Assembly: GCA_050331095.1 (NCBI GenBank)
Contig: JBHJHE010000010.1
Coordinates: forward strand, 62,001 to 126,000
DNA from: MED-G105 sp050331095
Lineage (GTDB): Bacteria > Pseudomonadota > Alphaproteobacteria > Caulobacterales > Parvularculaceae
Length of the DNA stretch: 64,000 nt
Direction: 5' to 3'
The notes under the pieces are model-generated. The model saw only the letters and a list, made by a program, of their open reading frames with translations, had not been told where the DNA came from and searched no databases. The position numbers and the translations under genes were made by a program. Positions 1-8,093 of the stretch are shown one piece after another. Position 1 is the stretch's first letter, and each line of letters opens with the position of its first letter.

Positions 1-827
1 AGTTTTCGATGCGTCAGCTTTTGGAAGCCGGCGTCCATTTTGGCCACCAAACCCACCGCTGGAACCCGCGTATGCGGCCGTACATTTTCGGCGCGCGTAA
101 CGGCGTTCACATCATCGACTTGTCCCAAACCGTTCCGCTTTTACACCAGGCGCTCGTCCGCGTGCGAGACGTCGTGGCGGGCGGCGGACGGGTTTTGTTC
201 GTCGGCACCAAGCGGCATGCCCAAGCCCCGATCGCGGAAGCGGCCCAGCGCTGCGCGCAATACTACATGAACACGCGATGGCTCGGCGGCACGCTCACGA
301 ATTGGGAGACGATCTCCAATTCGATCCGGCGATTGAAGGATCTTGAGGAGACGCTCGAGACCGGCGGCAAAGGCCTGACCAAGATAGAGCAGCTGAACCT
401 CTCGCGCTAACGCGAGAAGCTCGACGCCTCGCTCGGCGGCATTCGCGAACTCGGCGGCCTGCCGGACCTTCTTTTCGTGATCGACGTCAAGAAAGAGGCG
501 ATCGCCATCAAGGAAGCGCGGAAGCTGGGCATTCCGGTGGTCGCCGTGGTCGACACCAATTGCAGCCCCGACGGCGTGGAGATCGTGGTGCCGGGCAACG
601 ACGACGCGTCCCGCGCGATCGCGCTTTACTGCAATCTCGCCGCGGACGCGGTCATCGACGGCATTTCGGCGAGCCAGTCGTCGCTCGGCGTCGATATCGG
701 CGAATTCGAAGACGCGCCCGTTGAACCCGCCCTATCGGACGAACAGGCGGGAGACGCGCGGGCGACGGAGGCGACGGCCGCGGTCGACGGCGAGGCCCGG
801 GCGGACGGCGAAACGGCGAGCGCCTAG
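1..827 (+). CDS. rpsB: 30S ribosomal protein S2 (5' partial, one in-frame stop)
   Basis: S2 of the small ribosomal subunit. The true start lies before the window: codons in frame with the ATG at 9 run to the left edge, matching the residues that normally precede MRQLLEAGVHFGHQ. The fold is complete downstream, with GGRVLFVGTKR, RWLGGTLTNW, GGLPDLLFVID and VVDTNCSPDG. A TAA at 408-410 interrupts it at a position that is Glu in relatives (LSR-E-REKL here). The reading frame resumes without a shift and stays S2-like to the TAG at 825-827. The C-terminal tail is acidic and Ala-rich. Sequence error or GAA-to-TAA mutation are the simplest explanations, because S2 is essential. tsf follows, as usual. 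Confidence 0.93.
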
Positions 828-982
828 GCCCTCGCGGCCGGAATCGGTTCCGCGCGAAACGCTGGCGGGTCGGCGTCGTCGAACGGGCGCGGGCGGTCGA
901 AGAATGCGACGATAGGGAAGACGATCGCGGCGCACGAGGACTTAAGGACCCGGGCGATGGCGCGAAGCAACGGAGAATGGAC

Positions 983-1891
983 ATGGCTGGCGTGACCGCC
1001 GGAATGGTGAAGAGCCTGCGGGAAATGACCGGGGCCGGCATGATGGACTGTAAAGCGGCCCTCAACGAGACGAACGGCGACGTCGACGCGGCGGTCGACT
1101 GGCTGCGCAAAAAAGGCCTCGCGAAAGCTGCGAAAAAATCAGGGCGCGCTGCGTCGGAAGGCCTTGTGGCGACGCTCGTGCGCGACGCCGGCGATGGCGC
1201 CGAGGCGGTTCTCGTCGAGGTGAACTCGGAAACCGACTTCGTCGCGCGCAACGAAATCTTCCAGGCGATGGTCCGCGACGCGGCCGCCGCAGCGCTCGAC
1301 ACGGACGGTTCGGTCGAGGCAGTGCGCGCGGCGCCGTTTCCCGGCGCCGGCAAGTCGGTCGGGGAGCACGTGGCCGAGATGGTCGGGCAGATCGGCGAGA
1401 ACCTGTCGCTGCGGCGGTCCGCGCGCGTTGCGGTCGACGCCGGCGTCGTCGCGCCCTACATCCACAGCCCGGTGGTCGACGGTGCCGGCAAAATCGGCGT
1501 GCTCGTCGGACTTCGCTCAACCGGCGATAAGGCGAAGCTCGGCGCGCTCGCCAAGCAAATCGCCATGCACGTCGCCGCGGCGCGGCCGCTCGCCGCCAGC
1601 GTCGACGATCTGGATCCGGAAGTCGTCGAACGCGAGAAGTCGGTGCTCGCCGACCAGGCGCGCGCGTCCGGCAAGCCTGAGGCGATCATTGAGAAAATGG
1701 TCGAGGGCCGGTTGCGCAAGTTTTATGAAGAAGCGGTTCTTCTCGAACAGATCTTCGTCATCGACGGCGAAACGAAAATCGCGGACGTGATCGAGAACGC
1801 GGCGAAAGACGTCGGCGCGCCTGTGTCGCTTGCGGATTTCGCGCGGTTGGAACTCGGCGAAGGCGTCGAGAACGCCGACGACGAGGACTAG
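983..1891 (+). CDS. tsf: Translation elongation factor Ts
   Basis: Nucleotide exchange factor that recycles EF-Tu from the GDP to the GTP form in the cytoplasm. The N-terminal UBA-like region (MVKSLREMTGAGMMDCKAAL) and the signature TDFVARN are both present; 302 residues is normal. I place the start at the ATG at 983, not the ATG at 977, because a GGAG at 972-975 then has a 7-base spacer. It lies 155 bases after rpsB in the conserved rpsB-tsf-pyrH-frr order. Stop is TAG. Confidence 0.97.
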   Translation: MAGVTAGMVKSLREMTGAGMMDCKAALNETNGDVDAAVDWLRKKGLAKAAKKSGRAASEGLVATLVRDAGDGAEAVLVEVNSETDFVARNEIFQAMVRDAAAAALDTDGSVEAVRAAPFPGAGKSVGEHVAEMVGQIGENLSLRRSARVAVDAGVVAPYIHSPVVDGAGKIGVLVGLRSTGDKAKLGALAKQIAMHVAAARPLAASVDDLDPEVVEREKSVLADQARASGKPEAIIEKMVEGRLRKFYEEAVLLEQIFVIDGETKIADVIENAAKDVGAPVSLADFARLELGEGVENADDED

Positions 1892-2072
1892 CCGCCGTTC
1901 CGGCGCGGGGCTGGTCGGAGGCTTGTCCCGGGGCCTGGGGCAGGGGCCGGTAACGGGGGCCGTCCGCGACGCCTGCTCGCTTGCGCAACCCTTTCGGCGC
2001 GGGCTATCGCTCGCTGCGGCCGAGAGCGGCGACAAAAGCGCGGCGTCGGGCGGCGCTGGGAGTTGGGTGCAC

Positions 2073-2861
2073 ATGGGCGACGCTGACGCAGTTCCCGCCG
2101 AGGCCGACGACCGGCAGGCCGAGGCGTCGCCCGGGCCAAACGCCGCGATCGACCTCAAATATCGTCGCGTTCTTCTAAAGGTCTCCGGCGAGGCACTGAT
2201 GGGATCGGGCCAGTACGGCATCGATCCGGACACCGTCGAACGCATCGCGGCGGACATCGCCGAAGCGAAGTCGCTCGGCGTCGAAATTTGCCTCGTCGTG
2301 GGCGGCGGAAACATTTTCCGCGGGGTCAGCAACGCCTCGCGCGGCATGGAGCGGGCGAGCGCCGACTATATGGGCATGCTCGCGACGGTGATGAACGCGC
2401 TCGCGCTACAGAACGGCCTCGAAAAGGCCGGGCTTTTCACCCGCGTCATGTCGGCGATCGAGATGACGGCGATCTGCGAGCCGTACATTCGCCGCCGCGC
2501 CGTTCGCCACATGGAAAAAGGGCGCGTCGTGATCTTCGCGGCCGGCACCGGCAACCCGTTCTTCACAACCGACACGGCGGCGGCGCTGCGTGCGGCGGAG
2601 ATGGGATGCGACGCGCTGTTCAAAGGCACGCAGGTGGACGGCGTCTACAGCGCCGACCCGAAACTCGATCCGAACGCGACGCGGTACGACGAGCTGTCCT
2701 ACCAGGACGTGCTGATCCGTGATCTGAAGGTTATGGACCAGGCGGCCATCGCCTTGACGCGTGAGAACTCGATCCCGATCGTCGTGTTCTCGATCACCGA
2801 ACGGGGCGGGGTCATCGGCGCCTTGCGCGGCCGAGGGCCGCACACCACGATCAAAGGCTAG
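2073..2861 (+). CDS. pyrH: UMP kinase
   Basis: Phosphorylates UMP to UDP with ATP; member of the amino-acid kinase fold family, cytoplasmic hexamer. Seen: KVSGEALMG, VVGGGNIFRG, YMGMLATVMNALALQ and GTGNPFFTTDTAAALRA, the expected order of binding loops. From the ATG at 2073 the protein has 262 residues, about 20 longer than usual because of a hydrophilic N-terminal stretch before YRRVLLKVSG. A GTG at 2067 is an alternative start. The 181 bases between tsf and pyrH hold no gene. Confidence 0.96.
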   Translation: MGDADAVPAEADDRQAEASPGPNAAIDLKYRRVLLKVSGEALMGSGQYGIDPDTVERIAADIAEAKSLGVEICLVVGGGNIFRGVSNASRGMERASADYMGMLATVMNALALQNGLEKAGLFTRVMSAIEMTAICEPYIRRRAVRHMEKGRVVIFAAGTGNPFFTTDTAAALRAAEMGCDALFKGTQVDGVYSADPKLDPNATRYDELSYQDVLIRDLKVMDQAAIALTRENSIPIVVFSITERGGVIGALRGRGPHTTIKG

Positions 2862-2985
2862 CGTCGGCGGAACCCGCGTCGGATGGCGCGTTTGCGCCGC
2901 GTCTCGCCGTCGCGCCCCGATAAGGTCGCGGTTCCGCGCCGTTCGAGCCGCGAAAACACCGAATTCGAAATGGAGATTGACGAAC

Positions 2986-3540
2986 ATGTCCGAGAGCGGG
3001 GTCGACCTCAGCGCGCTGCAGAAACGAATGGACGGCGCAATCGCGTCGCTGAAGCAGGAGTTCTCCGGGCTTCGTACGGGCCGCGCGAGCGCCAGCCTGG
3101 TGGAGCCCATCGTCGTCCAGGCTTACGGATCGCCGACGCCGATGAACCAGGTCGGCACCGTCGGCGTTCCCGAGCCGCGAACGATATCCATTCAGGTTTG
3201 GGACAAATCACTCGTCGGAGCGGTTGAAAAGGCGATCAGGGAGGCCGGCCTCGGCGTCAATCCGGTCGTCGACGGGGTCAACGTTCGCGTGCCCGTGCCG
3301 CCGCTCACCGAGGAGCGGCGCGTCGAGCTGACGAAGGTCGCGGCGCGGTACGCCGAGCACGCCAAAGTGGCGATACGAAACGTGCGCCGGGAAGGCATGG
3401 AGAGCGTAAAGAAAGCGGACGGGATGGGGGAGGACGACCAGAAACGTCAGTCCGAACAGGTGCAGAAGCTGACCGACGAGATGATCAAGAAGGTTGACGA
3501 CGCGCTGGCGAAAAAAGAAGCCGAAATCATGCAGGTTTAA
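2986..3540 (+). CDS. frr: Ribosome recycling factor
   Basis: Splits post-termination ribosomes together with EF-G. The 184-residue length and all-helical/beta two-domain pattern match the family: LRTGRASASLVEPI near residue 30, PEPRTISIQVWD, and a long charged C-terminal helix (VRREGMESVKKAD). Start ATG at 2986 with GGAG at 2972-2975. It follows pyrH by 124 bases, as in most Proteobacteria. Confidence 0.97.
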   Translation: MSESGVDLSALQKRMDGAIASLKQEFSGLRTGRASASLVEPIVVQAYGSPTPMNQVGTVGVPEPRTISIQVWDKSLVGAVEKAIREAGLGVNPVVDGVNVRVPVPPLTEERRVELTKVAARYAEHAKVAIRNVRREGMESVKKADGMGEDDQKRQSEQVQKLTDEMIKKVDDALAKKEAEIMQV

Positions 3541-3620
3541 CGCTATTTTGCGCATCCGGCCTCTACCGATGGTCGGCCTGCCGGGAAATGGAGCCGCGCG
3601 GCGTCGCGCGGGAGCGGAAC

Positions 3621-4442
3621 ATGGCGGTATCGGCGCGAAAACGCCCGACGCTCGCTGAAGCGTCGAAGCCGACGGCGGAGGCCCTGGGCTCGCCTGGCGG
3701 CGTCAAGGGCCCGATAATCGGGCGGGCCGCCGCCGCAGGCGTGCGCCACGCCGCCATCATCATGGACGGCAACGGGCGATGGGCGAAGAGCCGGGGTTTG
3801 GAGCGGTCGGCCGGACATCGCGCGGGCGTGGGCGCGGCGCGGCGCGCGGTCGAGGCGGCGCGCGACGCCGGTCTCGAATGCCTGACGCTTTATAGTTTCT
3901 CTACGGAAAACTGGCGTCGGCCGGCGGGTGAAGTGCGCGACCTTCTGGCGCTGCTGCGCGAATTCATCTCCGCGGATCTGCCGTCGCTGAAAGAGAACGG
4001 CGTGCGCGTGCGCGTCATCGGCGACCGGCGCAACCTCGACTGGGAACTGAAGGCGCTCGTGGCGAGCGCGCAAAGCCAAACCGAGCGTAACGACCGGCTG
4101 CTGCTGCAGATCGCATTCTACTATGGCGGTCGCGACGAGATTTTGCGCGCTGCGCAGAAAGCCGCCGAGGACGCGGCGGCCGGCGCGCTCGATCCGGCTG
4201 CGCTCACCGAACAGGCGTTCTCGCAATATCTCGACACCGGCGCGGCGCCGGACCCCGATCTCGTCATCCGATCGAGCGGCGAGCAGCGGATCAGCAATTT
4301 CCTTCTCTGGCAGGCGGCGTACGCTGAATATGTCTTCCTTGACGTTCTGTGGCCGGACTTCGACGCGGCGCAATTCAATGCGGCGCTTGACGAATTCGCG
4401 CGGCGGGAGCGCCGCTATGGCGGGACGCAAAGCCACCCTTGA
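3621..4442 (+). CDS. uppS: Isoprenyl transferase (undecaprenyl diphosphate synthase)
   Basis: Cis-prenyltransferase that makes the C55 lipid carrier for peptidoglycan and other envelope glycans. The diphosphate-binding and catalytic Asp lies in MDGNGRWA (Asp49). Also seen: LTLYSFSTENW and the C-terminal IRSSGEQRISNFLLWQ with the usual AYAEY following. I prefer the ATG at 3621 over 3588 because GGAG at 3611-3614 has a 6-base spacer. It has 273 residues, with about 40 extra non-conserved residues before the core. cdsA follows after 12 bases. Confidence 0.96.
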   Translation: MAVSARKRPTLAEASKPTAEALGSPGGVKGPIIGRAAAAGVRHAAIIMDGNGRWAKSRGLERSAGHRAGVGAARRAVEAARDAGLECLTLYSFSTENWRRPAGEVRDLLALLREFISADLPSLKENGVRVRVIGDRRNLDWELKALVASAQSQTERNDRLLLQIAFYYGGRDEILRAAQKAAEDAAAGALDPAALTEQAFSQYLDTGAAPDPDLVIRSSGEQRISNFLLWQAAYAEYVFLDVLWPDFDAAQFNAALDEFARRERRYGGTQSHP

Positions 4443-4454
4443 TCCAGTAGATTG

Positions 4455-5399
4455 ATGGCGTTGCGCGCCGCCGTCCGCGCTCTCGCGAGCGGGGTCGTCC
4501 GATCCGCCCGGGGCGGGGCGGCGGGCGCGCGGCGTTTGCGTCGGGACCAGGCGGCGCGAGACGGGCCGGGCGGCGGAGATTCGATTTTGCTGCGCGCCGT
4601 TTCCGGCGGCGCGCTCGCGCTCGCCGCCGTCGCCGGCGGCTATACGGGCGGGCCTGCGTTCGCCGGGCTCGTCGCATTTCTGGTTGTCGTCATGGCGTTC
4701 GAATGGACCCGTATGGTCGAGGGGCGGGAACTGACGCCGGCGTTCTATGCGCTCGCCGCCACGGGCGCGCTGGCCGCGAGCGCCGCGAGCGCCGGGGCGT
4801 ACATAGCCGCCTATGGCGCCTGCGCCCTCGGCGGGCTCGCCGCGTTTGCGGCCGCGCGCCGCGCGGGCCGGGCTGCGAGCTCCTGGGTCGCGTTCGGCGC
4901 GGCCTATTTTGTCGCGCCCTGCATCGCCTTGCTGTGGTTGCGCGACGCCGTCGACGGCGGCCGGGCCATAACGTTGTTTCTGTTTCTCGTTGTGTGGTCC
5001 GCCGACAGCGCGGCCTACTTCGCTGGGCGGTTTTTTGGCGGGCCTCGTCTGTCGCCGCTCCTGTCGCCGTCGAAGACGTGGGCGGGGGCCGCGGCGGGCG
5101 TGCTCGCTGGCGGGCTGGCCGGCGCGCTCTGCGGCCCCGGATTGTTCGACGCCGGCGACGCCTTCGGAGATCAGGTCGGCGGCGCTGCGTTTCACGTGTT
5201 GATCGGCGCCAGCCTTGGGCTTGCGTCGATCCTTGGCGATCTAGCCGAGTCGGCCTTTAAGCGCGGGTTCGGCGTCAAGGACGCAAGCGGCTTCATTCCC
5301 GGGCATGGCGGCGCGCTCGATCGGCTCGACGGCATGATCTTCGCCACGGTCGCCATGACGGCGGTGCTCTTCGGTCATTCGCTTGCGTCGCGGTTGTGA
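4455..5399 (+). CDS. cdsA: Phosphatidate cytidylyltransferase
   Basis: Makes CDP-diacylglycerol from phosphatidate and CTP, an inner-membrane enzyme of phospholipid synthesis. Many hydrophobic segments are present, and the family signature near the C terminus is complete: SAFKRGFGVKD followed by HGGALDRLDG. The 314-residue length is typical, with an Arg/Ala-rich N-terminal extension. ATG at 4455; an adjoining TTG at 4452 could also serve. It sits between uppS and dxr as in many Proteobacteria. Confidence 0.95.
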   Translation: MALRAAVRALASGVVRSARGGAAGARRLRRDQAARDGPGGGDSILLRAVSGGALALAAVAGGYTGGPAFAGLVAFLVVVMAFEWTRMVEGRELTPAFYALAATGALAASAASAGAYIAAYGACALGGLAAFAAARRAGRAASSWVAFGAAYFVAPCIALLWLRDAVDGGRAITLFLFLVVWSADSAAYFAGRFFGGPRLSPLLSPSKTWAGAAAGVLAGGLAGALCGPGLFDAGDAFGDQVGGAAFHVLIGASLGLASILGDLAESAFKRGFGVKDASGFIPGHGGALDRLDGMIFATVAMTAVLFGHSLASRL

Positions 5400-5505
5400 T
5401 TGAGTAACCTCCAACCAACGGCGGGTGGTCGGGGGCGGCGACGCGACGGCGGGCTCGAGACGGCGGTCGCTACCGCAGTAGCGCGCGGGCGAAGGGGTAT
5501 TGTCG

Positions 5506-6753
5506 ATGGCGACAAACGTCGATCTCTTGGACGCCGGCGTTCGGACCGCCGGCCGCGTCAGGCCGGCCGCGGCAAGGCGGATTTCGATCCTCGGCTCGAC
5601 CGGTTCGATCGGCGTGTCGACGTTGGATCTGATCTCTTTTTCTCGCGGCGCGGACGACTTCGCGATCGAGATCGTGGCCCTGACGGCGAACTCGAACGTC
5701 GAGCGGCTCGCCGAGCAGGCGAAAGTCTTCAAACCGGAATTCGTGGCGATCGCAGACGAGGGCCGTCGGGCCGACTTGGAGGCGCTCCTCGCCGACGAAG
5801 ACGTTGAAATCGGCGCAGGACCCTCGGCGGTCGAGGAAGCGGCGGCGCGGGACGCGGACTGGGTCATGGCCGCGATCGTCGGCGCCGCGGGGCTGAAGCC
5901 GACGCTTCGCGCGGCCGAGCGCGGGGCCGCCGTCGCCCTCGCCAACAAGGAAGCGCTCGTGTGCGCGGGCGACGTCGTCAAGGCCGTCGTCGAAAAGGCG
6001 GGCGGCGCGCTGTTGCCGGTTGACAGCGAACACAACGCGATCTTCCAGGTTTACGATTTCGAGCGCCCGCACCGGATCTCGCGATTGATCCTGACAGCGT
6101 CCGGCGGCCCGTTCCGCGCCTGGCCCGCCGCGCGCATGGCGAACGCGACGGCGGCCGAGGCGGTTGCTCATCCGAACTGGACCATGGGCGCGAAGATCTC
6201 CGTCGACAGCGCGACCATGATGAACAAGGGCCTCGAACTGATCGAGGCCGCGCATCTCTTTCCCACGCCCCAGGAGGATATCGAGATCCTCGTTCATCCG
6301 CAGTCGGTCATTCACTCGATGGTCGAATACGTCGACGGGTCGGTCCTGGCGCAGCTGGGCACGCCGGACATGAGAACGCCGATCGCCTCGACGCTCGCCT
6401 GGCCGGACCGCTGCCCGAGCCCGTCCGCCAAGCTCGACTTCGCGAGCGTCCGTGAGCTGACGTTCGAGGCGCCGGATATGGAGCGTTTTCCGGCCCTGCG
6501 GCTTGCGCGCGAAGCGGCGCGGACCGGCGGTGTGTCGGCGGCCGTCATGAACGCCGCCAACGAAGTCGCGGTCGCGGCGTTTCTCGACGGCAAGCTCGGT
6601 TTCCTTGAGATCGCCGCCGTCGTGGAGGCCGCCATGAGCGAGGTCGCGCGGCGGAACGACATGGCGCTGTCCTCGCTCGACGACGCCCTGGCGGCGGACG
6701 CCGAAGGCCGGCGTCTGGCGCGCGACGACGTCGCGGCGCGAGCGGCCGCCTAG
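5506..6753 (+). CDS. dxr: 1-deoxy-D-xylulose 5-phosphate reductoisomerase
   Basis: Second step of the MEP isoprenoid pathway, converting DXP to MEP with NADPH. The Rossmann loop LGSTGSIG lies near residue 30. Metal and substrate residues follow in order: ALANKEAL, PVDSEHNAIFQ, TASGGPFR, HPNWTMGAKISVDSATMMNK and HPQSVIHSMVEY. From ATG 5506 it has 415 residues, including about 25 non-conserved residues before the Rossmann fold. Together with uppS and cdsA it feeds envelope lipid synthesis. Confidence 0.97.
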   Translation: MATNVDLLDAGVRTAGRVRPAAARRISILGSTGSIGVSTLDLISFSRGADDFAIEIVALTANSNVERLAEQAKVFKPEFVAIADEGRRADLEALLADEDVEIGAGPSAVEEAAARDADWVMAAIVGAAGLKPTLRAAERGAAVALANKEALVCAGDVVKAVVEKAGGALLPVDSEHNAIFQVYDFERPHRISRLILTASGGPFRAWPAARMANATAAEAVAHPNWTMGAKISVDSATMMNKGLELIEAAHLFPTPQEDIEILVHPQSVIHSMVEYVDGSVLAQLGTPDMRTPIASTLAWPDRCPSPSAKLDFASVRELTFEAPDMERFPALRLAREAARTGGVSAAVMNAANEVAVAAFLDGKLGFLEIAAVVEAAMSEVARRNDMALSSLDDALAADAEGRRLARDDVAARAAA

Positions 6754-6815
6754 CGGCGTCTCAAGCGGCCAGCGTACGCTCGGTAGAAACTCCCCAGACG
6801 GAAGGCGGGCTCACA

Positions 6816-8084
6816 TTGTTTCCGATCAGTCTCGATCAGTTGGTCGTATTGCCGATTTCGATCGTCGCGTTCGTGGCGCTGCTTTCGATTATCGTATTTT
6901 TCCACGAGTACGGACATTTTTCCGCGGCGAGATGGCTAGGCGTGCGCGTGGACGTTTTCTCCATCGGCTTCGGCAAGCCGATTGCGCGATGGGTCGATCG
7001 TAAGGGAACGGAATGGCGCATCGCTATGCTTCCTTTTGGCGGCTACGTGAAATTCTTTGGCGATGAAACGCCTGCGTCGACGCCGCGCGACGACGTCGTC
7101 GCCGATCGTGACAGCGAGGCGAACGGCGGCAGGGAAAGCGGGGGCGCGGCGACCACGCAATTCCCCCGGCCGGGCGACGCGCCGACGCTGACGGCGGAAG
7201 AGCGCGCCGTTTGCTTTCACTACAAGCCCGTTTGGGCGCGCGCATTGATCGTCGCCGCCGGACCGATCGCGAATTTCGTCCTGGCGACGGCGATGTTCTG
7301 GGCGTTGCTCGCCTCGTTCGGGGCCTATGAGGTCCAGCCGATCGTCGGGGAGGTCGTCGAGGACAGCGCCGCCGCCGAGGCGGGCTTTCGGCCCGGCGAC
7401 CGGATCCTCTCCGTCGAAGGCCGGTCGGTGGCGAAGTTCGACGATCTGCAGCTTGTGACGCGGCTCGCCGCTGGCGACGAGCTCACTTTCGAGGTGCGCC
7501 GCGGCGAGGAGACGATCGTCATCGTCGCGACGCCGAAGCGCCAGGAGATCGAGGATCCGTTCGGCAACGTCGCCTACGCCGGGGTTCTGGGGCTGGTCGC
7601 CGATCCGGAGAAGGCCGCGCCGGTGCGCTACGGCGCGTTGCGCGCCCTGAAGGAGGCGGCCGTCAATGTGTGGGAGATCGTCAGCGCGACCGTGAAGTTT
7701 CTCGGTCGCCTCATCCTCGGCAAGGAGGATAGCCGGCAGCTTGGCGGTCCCATTAAAATGGCGCAGTACGCGGGTCAGTCCGCCGTGTCGGGGTTCTCCG
7801 GCGAGGGCGAGGCGACGTTCATGGATCGGCTCCAGGTGAGCCTCGCCAACTTCGTCAACCTCGCGGCCGTCGTCTCGGTCTCGATCGGCTTTCTTAACCT
7901 TTTGCCGGTGCCGGTACTCGACGGCGGACACCTGATGTACTACGCCATTGAGACGGTCACGGGGCGGCCTTTGGGGGCGACGGCGCAAGCCGTAGGATTT
8001 CGCATAGGAATCGTTCTACTGGCTTCGTTCATGCTCTTCGTGACCTGGAACGACATAAGCAATCTGCTGAAATTCAACAGCTAG
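6816..8084 (+). CDS. rseP: RIP zinc metalloprotease RseP (site-2 protease)
   Basis: Intramembrane protease that cleaves anti-sigma factors and signal-peptide remnants. The zinc motif HEYGH lies in the first membrane segment and the third zinc ligand region is NLLPVPVLDGGHLM near the C terminus. A PDZ domain lies between (EDSAAAEAGFRPGDRILSVE). The start is a TTG at 6816, ten bases after GGAAGG, because no ATG lies upstream of HEYGH. A hydrophilic 40-residue insert (about residues 85-125) precedes the PDZ-proximal membrane helix. 422 residues. bamA starts 9 bases downstream. Confidence 0.94.
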   Translation: MFPISLDQLVVLPISIVAFVALLSIIVFFHEYGHFSAARWLGVRVDVFSIGFGKPIARWVDRKGTEWRIAMLPFGGYVKFFGDETPASTPRDDVVADRDSEANGGRESGGAATTQFPRPGDAPTLTAEERAVCFHYKPVWARALIVAAGPIANFVLATAMFWALLASFGAYEVQPIVGEVVEDSAAAEAGFRPGDRILSVEGRSVAKFDDLQLVTRLAAGDELTFEVRRGEETIVIVATPKRQEIEDPFGNVAYAGVLGLVADPEKAAPVRYGALRALKEAAVNVWEIVSATVKFLGRLILGKEDSRQLGGPIKMAQYAGQSAVSGFSGEGEATFMDRLQVSLANFVNLAAVVSVSIGFLNLLPVPVLDGGHLMYYAIETVTGRPLGATAQAVGFRIGIVLLASFMLFVTWNDISNLLKFNS

Positions 8085-8093
8085 GTAAGCGCG

